Below are positions 1-8,763 of a DNA stretch of 64,000 nt, piece after piece. Position 1 is the stretch's first letter; each line of letters starts with the position of its first letter. Origin of the DNA: Danxiaibacter flavus (GTDB taxonomy: Bacteria > Bacteroidota > Bacteroidia > Chitinophagales > Chitinophagaceae); the NCBI RefSeq assembly GCF_041060425.1, contig NZ_JAULBC010000008.1, positions 124,001-188,000 of the forward strand, written 5' to 3'. The position numbers and the translations under genes were made by a program. The notes beneath the pieces are model-generated. The model searched no databases and was not told where the DNA came from. It saw only the letters and a list, made by a program, of their open reading frames with translations.

Positions 1-1166
1 AAACCCTGTTGGGAGAAATTACCGAAGATGATGGTATCACCAACGTTTATTTTGCCGCTGTCAGCGGGCTCTAATCCCTGCAAAATATTCAGGAATGTAC
101 TCTTACCCACACCATTTTTTCCAATAACACCAATGCGCTCTCCTTTGCTGAAAGTATAATCGAAGCCTTTAAGAATAGTTTTATCTCCGTAGCTTTTATA
201 CACTTTTTTCATCTCTATGATCTTGCCCCCTAATCTGCTCATCTTCATCTGCAATTGTAGCTGCGCATCTTCAATCCGCTGTTTGGCACGGGCTTCTACG
301 TCATAAAAATTATCAATTCGGCTTTTTGATTTTGTTGTTCTGGCCTTTGGCTGCTTGCGCATCCATTCCAGCTCTTTACGGTATTCATTCCGGGCTTTGT
401 CAATACTGGCCTGTTCGCTTTCTATACGTGCGGCTTTCTTTTCCATGTAGTTTTCGTAGTCGCCTTTATATACGTACATGTTCTCGCGCTCCAGCTCCCA
501 GATCTCATCGCACACTGCATCAAGAAAATAACGGTCGTGCGTTACAAGCAATAGCGTAACATTTTCCTGGTTAAGATAATGCTCCAGCCATTCGATCATT
601 TCAACGTCAAGATGGTTGGTGGGTTCATCCATCATCAGCATTGTATGCTTATGCTCAAAGCCAATATCGATCAATGTTTTTGCAAGAGATACCCTTTTGC
701 GCTGACCACCGCTTAAAGTGCTTACCTGGCTTTGAAGATGGTGAATGTTCAGCTTGCCCAATATTTGCTGCACTTTCGATTCAAAATCCCAGGCGCCAAG
801 CTCATCCATTTTTGCAATAGCATCAGCAATGGCATCTCCGTTATTCTGCTCCACGGCGTCCTCATAATTACTGATAGCTTTCATCACAGGATGGCTTGAG
901 CTGAAGATGTTCTCCAGCACATTCTTATTTTCATCAAAATGCGGATCCTGTTCAAACAAGGCAACGGTAACGTCTTTATGTACCCAAAGTTTGCCCTCAT
1001 CAGGTGTTTCTTTTCCTGAAAGTATTTTCAATAAAGTACTTTTTCCCACACCATTGCGGGCAATCAAAGCTATTTTGTCTCCTTCATTTATGTGGAACGA
1101 AATATTTCTGAACAGGGGCGTTACGCCGAAACTTTTAGTCAGTCCTTCTGCTGATACATAATGCAT
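1..1166 (-). CDS. ABC-F family ATPase, C-terminus cut by window edge
   Basis: About 388 residues of a soluble tandem ATP-binding-cassette protein. The first Walker A (ARNGVGKST, about residues 36-44, Ala where Gly is usual) is followed by signature LSGGQRKRV, Walker B (LLMMDEPTNHLD) and switch His (THDRYFLD). Then come the charged ABC-F linker with KARTTKSKSRID, and a second Walker A (GKNGVGKST). There are no membrane segments. This arrangement is typical of Uup/EttA-like ABC-F proteins, which act on ribosomes or DNA structures. The Uup branch seems likelier, but the C-terminus that would decide it lies beyond the window edge. The start is the ATG at 1166. Confidence 0.9.
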   Translation of the reverse strand, partial: MHYVSAEGLTKSFGVTPLFRNISFHINEGDKIALIARNGVGKSTLLKILSGKETPDEGKLWVHKDVTVALFEQDPHFDENKNVLENIFSSSHPVMKAISNYEDAVEQNNGDAIADAIAKMDELGAWDFESKVQQILGKLNIHHLQSQVSTLSGGQRKRVSLAKTLIDIGFEHKHTMLMMDEPTNHLDVEMIEWLEHYLNQENVTLLLVTHDRYFLDAVCDEIWELERENMYVYKGDYENYMEKKAARIESEQASIDKARNEYRKELEWMRKQPKARTTKSKSRIDNFYDVEARAKQRIEDAQLQLQMKMSRLGGKIIEMKKVYKSYGDKTILKGFDYTFSKGERIGVIGKNGVGKSTFLNILQGLEPADSGKINVGDTIIFGNFSQQG

Positions 1167-1356
1167 GCGGCAAAGATAATGGATGGCGAATAAGATAAAA
1201 CGTGAATTGCCGGAACCATGTTTATCAGTTCCTTAGGTTGTTTTTCAGCGTGCACCCCATGATTGCGCGTACATTTTAAACCGCCTGCATTACTTTCTTG
1301 CCTTATATTTATTGCCGTAATTATGTAAAACATCTTTTTAAGTTATTGAAACCAGT

Positions 1357-1812
1357 ATGAAAAAAATATCGTTGCTTCTCCTTATTGCTTTAGCGGGATT
1401 TATGATTAAGGCAAATGCGCAGGACCAAAAAGCAGAATCATTCACAGGCGCTACCGCGCATAAAAAGCATTATCAAGCTGTGTATCAATTGAATAATGAT
1501 GACGAAAAAGTGATTAAGGCAACACTAAAAAATATTAATAATGCTTTGGAAGATCCGAGGTTAAAAGGCAAGCTGGAAATAGAGCTCGTGGTGCATGGCG
1601 GCGGCGTTGCTGTCTTTAAAAAAGACAAGCCTTATGAGCAACAGCTAAAAGATCTTCAGGCAAAAGGCGTAATTCTTGCGCAATGCCTCAATACCATGAA
1701 GGAGCGAAACATCAGCAAAGAAGAATTGTTTGATTTTATTTCGTTCGTACCAAGTGGCAACGGTGAAATCATCATTCGTCAACAGGAAGGCTGGGCTGTA
1801 GTACATCCTTAA
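1357..1812 (+). CDS. Secreted DsrE/DsrF-like small protein
   Basis: 151 residues with an N-terminal signal peptide (MKKISLLLLIALAGF, predicted cleavage after ANA). The mature part shows the alternating strand/helix pattern of the DsrE/DsrF sulfurtransferase-like fold: a Lys/Asn-rich helix, a hydrophobic strand IELVVHGGGVAVF, and a later Cys in VILAQCLNTM. Periplasmic DsrE-like proteins of this size are common in Bacteroidota and their function is mostly unknown. It stands alone, with a spacer of 274 bases before the next gene. The fold call rests on sequence pattern; the role is not known. Confidence 0.65.
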   Translation: MKKISLLLLIALAGFMIKANAQDQKAESFTGATAHKKHYQAVYQLNNDDEKVIKATLKNINNALEDPRLKGKLEIELVVHGGGVAVFKKDKPYEQQLKDLQAKGVILAQCLNTMKERNISKEELFDFISFVPSGNGEIIIRQQEGWAVVHP

Positions 1813-2057
1813 CTTCATCAGAAATAACAACATTTGAATAAACGCTATGTGGATGTAGTTGTACCTGCGGGTATTGCTGCATCCTTTTTTATTTTTGCCC
1901 TGTCCATACATTTTAAAAGATCAAATATTTGGGAAGGCAGGCACGCAAGATGCGATAACGAAATTTGTTATCTGGCTACATCGGACTTGTTCTTTTGCCC
2001 GCCATTCTTAGCTCTTAGCGGAATATTTTTTTTGTTTACACTCACTGAACCCATATT

Positions 2058-2072
2058 TTTATTTGAAATAAA
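2058..2072. promoter_or_regulatory. Perfect 15-bp palindrome upstream of the Nudix-type regulator
   Basis: TTTATTT-G-AAATAAA, two 7-bp arms around a central G, lies 14 bases before the GTG start at 2087. Nudix-type regulators are often autoregulated, so this is a plausible operator. The AT-rich composition makes chance occurrence possible. Confidence 0.35.
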
Positions 2073-2086
2073 CCAACACTGCGACT

Positions 2087-2851
2087 GTGGAGAATTTTAA
2101 AGAATTTATTATTGAGGGGCGGGATGCCTTTGTTCCATGTTTATCTCTTGACTGCGTTATTTTCGGATTTCACAGTGGCCAATTGAAGATATTATTATTG
2201 AAAATGCGATATGATGAGCTTTGGGCGCTCCCTGGTGGTTTTGTTTATAAAGATGAAGATGTTGATGCCGCGGCTGCAAGAATTCTGCGTGAAAGAACAG
2301 GTATTAAAGATATCTTCCTCCAACAATTGCATGTTTTCGGAGATCCTAACAGGTCTGATTCAAAACGTAATAAGAACATCCTTGAAAAAGATGGTTTTGA
2401 AAACGGTCAGGGTGATTGGCTTACCGAACGTTTTATAACCGTAGGGTATTATGCGCTGGTGGATTTTTCGAAAGTTGAACTTGCGATTGATTATTCATCT
2501 GAAATATGCGAATGGCAGGATCTTACAAGCATCCCGAGTCTTATAATGGATCATAGCTGCATCCTTAAAACTGCACTGGAAAGATTAAGAAAAGAAATAA
2601 ACTATCAGCCCATTGGATTAAACCTGTTGCCTGCAAAGTTCACCATGCCTGAGCTTCAAAGTTTGTATGAAGCCATTTTAGGTAAGAAACTCGACCGCCG
2701 GAATTTTCAGCGACGCATGCTGGGATATGGTCTCGTTAACCGCCTTACGGAGACACGCAAAGGCGGCGCTCATAAAGCTCCGTACCTGTATACTTTCAAC
2801 AATGAAAAATACAAGCAAGCGCTTGAGGAAGGATTGCAAGGCGGATGGTAG
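2087..2851 (+). CDS. Nudix-domain transcriptional regulator (NrtR/AraR-like)
   Basis: 254 residues. Residues about 15-150 form a Nudix domain and residues about 165-250 a winged-helix domain of the NrtR type (RRNFQRRMLGYGLVNRL, then the wing with Arg/Lys-Gly-Gly). The Nudix box is degenerate. Where the consensus has RE-U-x-EE-x-G, this protein has RILRERTGI, so two of the catalytic glutamates are lost. That pattern is expected of regulators that sense sugar or ADP-ribose ligands rather than hydrolyse nucleotides. The start is GTG at 2087; no ATG lies nearby. No linked metabolic operon shows its regulon, so the ligand is unknown. Confidence 0.8.
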   Translation: MENFKEFIIEGRDAFVPCLSLDCVIFGFHSGQLKILLLKMRYDELWALPGGFVYKDEDVDAAAARILRERTGIKDIFLQQLHVFGDPNRSDSKRNKNILEKDGFENGQGDWLTERFITVGYYALVDFSKVELAIDYSSEICEWQDLTSIPSLIMDHSCILKTALERLRKEINYQPIGLNLLPAKFTMPELQSLYEAILGKKLDRRNFQRRMLGYGLVNRLTETRKGGAHKAPYLYTFNNEKYKQALEEGLQGGW

Positions 2852-3255
2852 AAGGAACAAGTACGAAGTATGAGGTACGTAAGTGCATCATAAGTACGAA
2901 TTACGAAGTACACAGGCGTATGAGCCTGATGAAATTAAAACGCGTTTAATGGGACGAATGTTTGTAAGCATCGTCAGCTTTCAGGGATGCCCGTTTGAGT
3001 GAGGTAATGATGTCTTATATAGTATTTCCGACGTAGCAGGCGTTGAGGCATTAGGATGAGGCAACGCCCTAAGAATTGAAATCATTTATTCCAGCATATT
3101 TCAAGTTTATCCTGTTCGAATGCAGCCTGCCTGAACCGTAAAAGCAGCCGGTTATTAGGAAAAAACAAAAAAAATGGTATAACTTATAACTTCTTTTTTT
3201 CGTAATAGCTCTACTACCAACATGGAACCTATTTTTTTAACCAAAAAACAGTTCT
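2852..3255. other. 404-base intergenic region with degenerate GTACGAAG repeats
   Basis: Positions 2859-2918 carry variants of a GTACGAAG/GTACGAGG/TTACGAAG word in loose tandem, the same family found at 26.0-26.1, 30.9-31.0, 34.8, 35.4 and 59.2-60.0 kb. The rest has no convincing ORF. The last 100 bases before 3256 are AT-rich and presumably hold the promoter of the DUF937-OmpA gene. Confidence 0.6.
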
Positions 3256-4503
3256 ATGTCATTCAATCTTATCGAGTCCGTAAAAGGTTTAATTAGTGGT
3301 GATCTTATATCGAAAGCCGCATCAACTCTTGGCGAAAGCGAAGGTGGAATACAAAAACTGATAAACGGAGCCGTACCGGTATCAATAGCCTCAATGATTC
3401 AAAATGCCACTAATAGTTCTGATGGCGGCGCTGGTTTGCTGGATACGGCCAGGCAGGTTTCACGTAGTGGTGTGCTTGGAAACCCGGGCAGCCTGTTTAG
3501 TGGAAATACAAGCTCGGTTCCTGGCCTGAGTGGTATTATGGAAAGTTTATTTGACGGTAATTTTAATTCTATAAGTAATGCGCTGTCGTCCTTTGCCGGC
3601 GTTCGTTCTTCATCTGCGTCATCAATCCTGAGCATGGTTGTTCCTGTTGTGCTGGGTGTTTTTGGAAAGCATGCGATTGACAACAATCTTTCTGCAACAG
3701 ACGCAACTTCTTTTCTGGCAAGCCAAAAATTATCATTGCTATCTTCTCTTCCACCAGGACTTGACGTTGCGGGAATGCTTGGTATCAGCAGCCTTAGCTC
3801 GCTCGGTTCAAAGATTAGCGGAGGTGCGACAACTGTTGCAGATACTGCTCAGCAAACCGTTGATTACGCTGCTGGTCCTGTTAAGAAAGGAGACAACTGG
3901 GTTATGCCTTTATTGCTTGTGCTTATTGCAGCTGCACTCATTTGGTACTTTTTGAAAGGCAATAATAAAGCTTCTTCCGGGGCCGTGACTGTGGATACAA
4001 CTACCGTTGTTACGCCGCCTGTTACAACGCCAATACTAACATTGACTCGTATAAAGGTGAGGTTGCCAAACGGGAAAATGCTGAATGCATACACCGGTGG
4101 AATAGAGGACAAACTGGTTGCTTACCTGAATTCAAATGAAGCTGTGAGCAAAGACAAATGGTTTGATTTTGATAATGTGAATTTTAAAACGGGAACCACC
4201 GGGCTAACAGACTCAAGTCAACAACAGATTCAAAATATTGCAGAGATACTGAAGGCCTATCCTAAGGTTAAAGTAAAGGTCGGCGGTTACACAGATAAAA
4301 CAGGCGATTCAATTGCTAATCAAAAATTATCCCAAAGTCGCGCCGAAACCATAGCCAGTGCTATAAAAACAGCGGGAGCAAATGCCCAACAGGTAGTAGG
4401 TGCTGAAGGTTATGGATCTCACTTCGCCACTGTAGATGCCAGTGCGTCAGACGAAGCAAGAAAAGTGGACAGACGCATGGCGTTGAATGTAAGAGAGAAG
4501 TGA
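3256..4503 (+). CDS. DUF937-OmpA fusion envelope protein
   Basis: 415 residues. Residues 1-200 are a glycine/serine-rich DUF937 (YidB-like) helical domain. A single transmembrane segment follows at about 215-235 (WVMPLLLVLIAAALIWYFL), then a Thr/Val/Pro-rich linker. A C-terminal OmpA-like peptidoglycan-binding domain spans about 305-413, with the typical NFKTG, GYTDKTGD and NQKLSQSRAE stretches. The likely role is anchoring the envelope to peptidoglycan, with DUF937 facing the cytoplasm or membrane. It is monocistronic, with an AT-rich leader. The DUF937 function is unknown. Confidence 0.85.
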   Translation: MSFNLIESVKGLISGDLISKAASTLGESEGGIQKLINGAVPVSIASMIQNATNSSDGGAGLLDTARQVSRSGVLGNPGSLFSGNTSSVPGLSGIMESLFDGNFNSISNALSSFAGVRSSSASSILSMVVPVVLGVFGKHAIDNNLSATDATSFLASQKLSLLSSLPPGLDVAGMLGISSLSSLGSKISGGATTVADTAQQTVDYAAGPVKKGDNWVMPLLLVLIAAALIWYFLKGNNKASSGAVTVDTTTVVTPPVTTPILTLTRIKVRLPNGKMLNAYTGGIEDKLVAYLNSNEAVSKDKWFDFDNVNFKTGTTGLTDSSQQQIQNIAEILKAYPKVKVKVGGYTDKTGDSIANQKLSQSRAETIASAIKTAGANAQQVVGAEGYGSHFATVDASASDEARKVDRRMALNVREK

Positions 4504-4512
4504 CGAAATTAA

Positions 4513-4731
4513 GAATGTGCGAATGTGCGAATTTGCAAATATGTAAATGAGGAGGCGGTAAGTTACACCGGTCCACTGAAGACACTCAATTGCACAGCGT
4601 ATGAGGTGCAATTGTACGCTGTGCCTCCCCATGTAAAAAAACGCGGTTAAAAAATTTAGAATGTTATGAATGGTGAACAGGTTTAAGCCTTTCACTATTC
4701 ACCATTCACCATTGACTATTCACTATTCACG
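4513..4731. repeat. Two degenerate short tandem repeats
   Basis: 4513-4549 repeats a GTGCGAAT-like word with a drifting sequence. 4690-4731 repeats CATTCAC/TATTCAC five to six times. Both lie between convergent genes and contain no convincing ORF. Confidence 0.6.
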
Positions 4732-4736
4732 TTTTT

Positions 4737-5177
4737 CTAATTTCCTTCGTTCATTTCCTCCTTTCTAAATTTCTCAATAACCACTCCTTCAAAGGCACCG
4801 TTGTTGAGATTTAATGAGCCATCCGCATCAAAGAAGTAGCTGATTGCATAAGTGATAGGTGAGGAGTCGGTGGGATTTGTGCCTTGTATCTGAAGTGTGC
4901 TGTCGTTTAAAATTTGATAAGATCCGATGAAATTATATCCATTATCATCATTGTTCTTTCGATAGTATTTACCGTCAGAAAACCGTACCTGGATATTGGC
5001 TTTTATTGTCTGCCAATAGAATGGGCCGCCCCAATAATCATTTGTATAAGCGCTGGTCCGTAACCAGTCGCCGCTAATCTCTTTTGAGGATGCCTTTCTT
5101 TCAACACCACTTTTGGAACAGGAAATTATCATGCAACTAATTACAAGCAGAAGTGTGAGCATCTTTTTCATTAACAA
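4737..5177 (-). CDS. Small lipocalin-like lipoprotein
   Basis: 146 residues. An N-terminal lipoprotein signal peptide ends in a lipobox (IISCSKSG, Cys about residue 20). The mature part reads like a lipocalin/META-type small beta barrel found widely in Bacteroidota: GDWLRTSAY opening, FSDGKYYRKN, IGSYQILNDSTLQI. The predicted location is membrane-anchored in the periplasm or outer membrane. It precedes the VOC/RibD cluster on the same strand but is separated by about 80 bases, so it need not be co-transcribed. The precise function is unknown. Confidence 0.7.
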   Translation of the reverse strand: MLMKKMLTLLLVISCMIISCSKSGVERKASSKEISGDWLRTSAYTNDYWGGPFYWQTIKANIQVRFSDGKYYRKNNDDNGYNFIGSYQILNDSTLQIQGTNPTDSSPITYAISYFFDADGSLNLNNGAFEGVVIEKFRKEEMNEGN

Positions 5178-5254
5178 GCTTTAATGCATGACGCAGGAAC
5201 TTTTCTTTTCATTGCAACAGAAGGATTATTTTTTTCTGCCTTTAGCCTGCTTTA

Positions 5255-5647
5255 TCATAGAAGTGTTAATTGCCATGATACGCCAAATTTATCTGATAGC
5301 CATCCGAATTTCTTGCTGAAAGGATAAGGTCCTAATGGCATTAATACCTGTCCGTTAGCAGATAGCGCCGCAAAAACTTTGTCAATTTCTTCTTCCGTCT
5401 CGCACTTTACATACAGCGAGATGGATGGTGTGAAGGTAAATCCGTGTGATACAAAGCTGTCTATGCACATAAACTCCTGTCCGTTAAGAGAAAATGTTGC
5501 GTGTTTAACAGTTCCTTCTTTGCCTTGCTCACCTGCGCCATAGCGGGATATGTCGACAATACCAGAGTTGCTAAACAATGAAGTATAAAAGTTCATAGCT
5601 TCTTCAGCCTTTCCTTCAAACATTAAAAAAGTGGTGATCTTTTGCAT
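5255..5647 (-). CDS. VOC-superfamily PhnB-like protein
   Basis: 130 residues from the ATG at 5647, which gives the normal family start MQKITTFLMFEGKAEEAM; an upstream in-frame codon would add seven residues. The glyoxalase/PhnB pattern is visible: FEGKAEEAMNFYTSLF, HATFSLNGQEFMCID, and the terminal KFGWLSDKFGVSWQL. These paired beta-alpha-beta domain proteins bind metal or small substrates, and the substrate cannot be told here. It lies seven bases-scale distance downstream of a RibD-C protein and is probably its operon partner. Confidence 0.8.
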   Translation of the reverse strand: MQKITTFLMFEGKAEEAMNFYTSLFSNSGIVDISRYGAGEQGKEGTVKHATFSLNGQEFMCIDSFVSHGFTFTPSISLYVKCETEEEIDKVFAALSANGQVLMPLGPYPFSKKFGWLSDKFGVSWQLTLL

Positions 5648-5674
5648 ATAGCAGGATGATTTTGTCAAATTGCT

Positions 5675-6250
5675 TTACTGCTGCATTTCAGGTACATAAC
5701 GAAATGCAACAACGCCCGAATCAAATACTCTTGTTTCTTTTAGCGTTAGCGGCAGTCTTTTGTCAAGATTCCTGAACAAAGGGTTTCCTCCACCCAGCAC
5801 TACTGGATGCACTTTGATCCAGTATTCATCTATCAAGCCGTACTCCGTCAAAGTTTGGGCTAAGCCGGCGCCTCCAAAAATAACCATGTCCTTTCCCGGT
5901 TGTCGCTTGTGTTTATCCATTTCTTCACGAACGTTTTTGCTGATGATCTCTGTGTTTGGCCAAAACGCTTTCTTTAACGTAGTTGAAAATACAATTTTTG
6001 GTGTTTTATCTATCCAGTGAGAAAAACTGACCTCATGTTCCGAACTGGAAGGGCTACTTGCTGCGGCTGGCCAAAATTTTACAAATCCCTCATAGGTAAC
6101 ACGGCCAATTAAAGCTGTATCCACATTGCTCAGCAGATCGTTTACAAAATGCCAGGCTTCATCATTAACAGGAAACCAATCCATTTCTCCATTCGGACCA
6201 TTGGTAAAACCATCCAGTGATGTATTCATCAATAAGAACACTTTTCTCAT
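5675..6250 (-). CDS. RibD-C/DHFR-like family reductase (copy 1)
   Basis: 191 residues matching the dihydrofolate-reductase-like RibD C-terminal family: start MRKVFLLMNTSLDGF, FxxNTLKKxxW-type strand, GKDMVIFGGAGLAQTL nucleotide-binding glycines, DEYWIKVHPVVLGGG. These are NAD(P)H-binding proteins of mostly unknown substrate. The ATG overlaps the stop of the DoxX gene by four bases (6247-6250), so translational coupling is likely. Two paralogues lie within 2.6 kb. Confidence 0.85.
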   Translation of the reverse strand: MRKVFLLMNTSLDGFTNGPNGEMDWFPVNDEAWHFVNDLLSNVDTALIGRVTYEGFVKFWPAAASSPSSSEHEVSFSHWIDKTPKIVFSTTLKKAFWPNTEIISKNVREEMDKHKRQPGKDMVIFGGAGLAQTLTEYGLIDEYWIKVHPVVLGGGNPLFRNLDKRLPLTLKETRVFDSGVVAFRYVPEMQQ

Positions 6251-6717
6251 ACAAAAGCTTTTTTTGCAAAGGTCCTTTCAACGAAAATTTTAGCATCAAG
6301 AGAAAATTGCCCGGGCCCGGTTAACAAAAGGGAGACGGCGAGACCAAGAAACATTAACGGCAATTCAAACGCATGCCCGCCTGTTAAATTTACAAAGGGA
6401 TCTCCGAACACAACGGCATGAAAATAAACCGCGACACCCATCGTACAACCAATACCAAAAGAAGCAAGCGGAGTTAACAGGCCGAGTATCCATGCAATAC
6501 CGCCGCAGAATTCAGATATGGCTGCAAGTACCTGGAAGAATGCCGGGATGGAAATTGGCGCGCCTGCAGGAACCCACGAATCAGGATGTTGAATTTTGAG
6601 CCATCCATGGATGATAAAAGCTGTACCGGCAATAAGCCTGAGGATCAGTAGAGCCAGCGATGCGGTGATCGACTGACTTTTCGGAATGAAAATATTACTT
6701 CTCATGTTACATGACAT
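6247..6717 (-). CDS. DoxX family membrane protein
   Basis: 156 residues with four predicted transmembrane helices. DoxX hallmarks are LLILRLIAGTAFIIHGWLKI, EFCGGIAWILGLLTPLASFGI and GGHAFELPLMFLGLAVSLLL. DoxX proteins are quinone-linked membrane proteins of uncertain activity, often beside DHFR-like and VOC genes as here. The start could be the ATG at 6717 or the one at 6705. The first overlaps the upstream gene end by 11 bases. Confidence 0.85.
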   Translation of the reverse strand: MSCNMRSNIFIPKSQSITASLALLILRLIAGTAFIIHGWLKIQHPDSWVPAGAPISIPAFFQVLAAISEFCGGIAWILGLLTPLASFGIGCTMGVAVYFHAVVFGDPFVNLTGGHAFELPLMFLGLAVSLLLTGPGQFSLDAKIFVERTFAKKAFV

Positions 6718-7306
6718 TTAAGTGAAAAAGATCATTTTTTAAAACATAGTTCAGTAACACAACACCATTACTGAATGTCATTGCGTTGGTAAGCTTCAGG
6801 TCCAGTCGTTTATTCAGATTATCAAACAAGGGAATTCCTTCACCTATTGCAACAGGATTAACCCAAATACGATATTCATCAATTAAGCCCAGCTCTATAA
6901 ATGTGTATACAATGCCCACGCCACCCCACATGATGATGTCCTTACCTGCCTGCATTTTAAGTGTTAAAATTTCCTCTCTGATGTCTTTTCCTGCCAACCG
7001 GGAATTATTCCATTCCAGTGTAGTCAGCGTGTTCGAAAAAACAATTTTGGAGTATGCATTCATTCTTTGTGCAAACTCCATATCCTTCCTGTTACTGTCC
7101 GGATCTGTAAATGCCTGGGGCCAATAAGCCGCCATGCTCTGGTAGGCAACCCGTCCCAACAATATTGTATCCACATCTCTCAGTTGTTGCAATGCATATT
7201 CTCCCATCTCATCGTTCCATATTGAAAAATGCCAGTCCAATTCCCCATGAGGACCCGACATAAAGCCATCCAACGTTATATTAACGGACAGAATTATTTT
7301 TCGCAT
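6707..7306 (-). CDS. RibD-C/DHFR-like family reductase (copy 2)
   Basis: 199 residues using the ATG at 7306, which begins with the family's MRKIILSVNITLDGFMSG. An in-frame extension to 7408 adds 34 residues without family similarity and is rejected. GKDIIMWGGVGIVYTF and DEYRIWVNPVAIGEG match copy 1 closely. It is the first gene of a 7306-to-5255 minus-strand run (reductase, DoxX, reductase, VOC). A promoter with operator-like palindromes sits about 290 bases upstream. Confidence 0.85.
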   Translation of the reverse strand: MRKIILSVNITLDGFMSGPHGELDWHFSIWNDEMGEYALQQLRDVDTILLGRVAYQSMAAYWPQAFTDPDSNRKDMEFAQRMNAYSKIVFSNTLTTLEWNNSRLAGKDIREEILTLKMQAGKDIIMWGGVGIVYTFIELGLIDEYRIWVNPVAIGEGIPLFDNLNKRLDLKLTNAMTFSNGVVLLNYVLKNDLFHLNVM

Positions 7307-7580
7307 TTGCTGACACTTACTAAGTATGTTCATTTTCGTGGGGACCGGATGAATGAATGGTTCTGAATCCCAAATGGAATCAGATGATATCTTTAATGCT
7401 CTTTTCATTTTAAGACAATAAGCATTGATGCAGCTCCTTTAAGCATCCTAAAGGAACAAGTCAATAAAACGCAAGCCCATGTTTGGCTGTATAGCCAGGC
7501 AAGCATGTTCACGTTGTTAATTAATTCTTCATCCGGATTAGTCTATTTCATTGAGTGAGCTTTTTCTGTCGCGTTATTAA

Positions 7581-7627
7581 GAAACCGTTTGGTTGCAAAT
7601 TTAAATGAAACCGTTTGGTTTCGCAAA
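7581..7627 (-). promoter_or_regulatory. Bacteroidota-type promoter with two GAAACCGTTTGGTTTC palindromes
   Basis: On the minus strand a TTTG box (7624-7627) and TAAATTTG (7596-7603, matching TAnnTTTG) are 20 bases apart. A near-perfect palindrome GAAACCGTTTGGTTTC (7607-7622) fills the space between them. A second copy (7581-7594) lies just downstream. This is what a repressor-controlled promoter for the 7306-5255 operon would look like. The 7307-7580 leader contains no other recognisable gene. Confidence 0.5.
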
Positions 7628-7688
7628 TATTTTCGCAAATTTTTAATGGCTGATTTTAAAGAACGCGTGAATTGAAAAAATAGCTGAC

Positions 7689-8246
7689 TCAGGCTTTAGG
7701 TTTGTAACAGAGTAACACGTTGCCAGATGAAAAGTTACGTACATTGATTAACTGTAACAGATACCGGTGTTGAATGCCTTCAAAAATTGTTTTGCCGCCG
7801 CCAAGAATAACAGGGTTAACCAAAATATGAAATTCATCAATCAGATTCAGATCCATAAAAGTTAAGGCCAGGCCGGAACTTGCCAGCAAAAGAATGTTTC
7901 CTCCGGGCATATTCTTCAAGTGCCTGGCCTCTTCCTTTATGTTGTCCCTAATTAACCGTGTGTTTTCCCAGGAAACCGTATTCAATGTGCGGGAAAAAAC
8001 TATTTTTTGTAAGTCTCTCATTTTGCCGGCAACAAAGGGATCCAGTTCAAAAGCTTTGGCAGCTGGCCAAAAGCTCTGCATCAGTTCGTATGTTTTTCTG
8101 CCGAACAGCAATGTATCTGCGTTATTAAACAGTTCCTCTTCATATGCCTTAAATCCACCTTTTGTATTATGCCAGTCCAGTTTTTTATCCGGTCCTTCAT
8201 AATAGCCATCCAGCGATATCAGCATTTGAAAAATAACCTTTCTCAT
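7689..8246 (-). CDS. RibD-C/DHFR-like family reductase (copy 3)
   Basis: 185 residues, start MRKVIFQMLISLDGYYEG. The family pattern is clear: DTLLFGRKTYELM, KIVFSRTLNTVSWENT, GGNILLLASSGLAL, DEFHILVNPVILGGGKTIF. It is more diverged from copies 1 and 2 than they are from each other and belongs to the YyaP/YwjB-like branch of the family. Its own leader separates it from the 8337-9195 genes, and the palindromic promoter of the next operon lies just past its 3-prime end. Confidence 0.85.
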   Translation of the reverse strand: MRKVIFQMLISLDGYYEGPDKKLDWHNTKGGFKAYEEELFNNADTLLFGRKTYELMQSFWPAAKAFELDPFVAGKMRDLQKIVFSRTLNTVSWENTRLIRDNIKEEARHLKNMPGGNILLLASSGLALTFMDLNLIDEFHILVNPVILGGGKTIFEGIQHRYLLQLINVRNFSSGNVLLCYKPKA

Positions 8247-8336
8247 GATACATATTTATTCTGCCTGAACGTAAATAGACTTGATCACCCGGTTGTTATA
8301 CAATTCTTGTGGAAGACTGTATATTGTGGATATTCT

Positions 8337-8738
8337 TTAGAAAGAAAGCTGCACGCTTCTCTCGGCTTTTGTATGTTCCACTTTCTTTCCAAGAAAATAA
8401 ACAACCAGCATAAATGCAAGAACAATAATTGGAGGGATAGTTAATGCAAAGCCATCCCCGGCATACGCACGTGAAGCTGCAGCACCAATGAAATTGATTG
8501 TGAAGCCTGCATATGCCCACTCTTTTATTGTTTGATATTTTGTTTGCAAAATGGCGATGACACCAAAAATTTTTGCAATACCAAAGATAGATAACACATA
8601 TTCCGGATAACCCAGATGTTGCATAACAACTTTACCTGCTTCAGCTCTTGTTATGCCTCCAATAGCATCCATAAACATTGCTGCTGCAAAAAGACCGGTT
8701 AGTGACCAGTAAACGATTTTAGTGGTTTTATTGCTCAT
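8337..8738 (-). CDS. DoxX-like membrane protein
   Basis: 133 residues from the ATG at 8738 (MSNKTTKIVYWSLTGLFAA). The ORF extends further upstream to 8840 without family similarity and overlaps the VOC gene. Four transmembrane helices are predicted, with the DoxX_2 family pattern LGYPEYVLSIFGIAKIFGV, KEWAYAGFTINFIGAAASR and the C-terminal hydrophobic span. The role is unknown. Co-location with VOC and RibD-C genes repeats the neighbourhood at 5.2-6.7 kb. Confidence 0.8.
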   Translation of the reverse strand: MSNKTTKIVYWSLTGLFAAAMFMDAIGGITRAEAGKVVMQHLGYPEYVLSIFGIAKIFGVIAILQTKYQTIKEWAYAGFTINFIGAAASRAYAGDGFALTIPPIIVLAFMLVVYFLGKKVEHTKAERSVQLSF

Positions 8739-8763
8739 AAAATCAGTTTTATTGTTGAGGAAT

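Noticed and set aside
1834..2100. 88-codon plus-strand ORF
   Set aside because: No recognisable family, overlaps the Nudix regulator start, and is best read as leader DNA.
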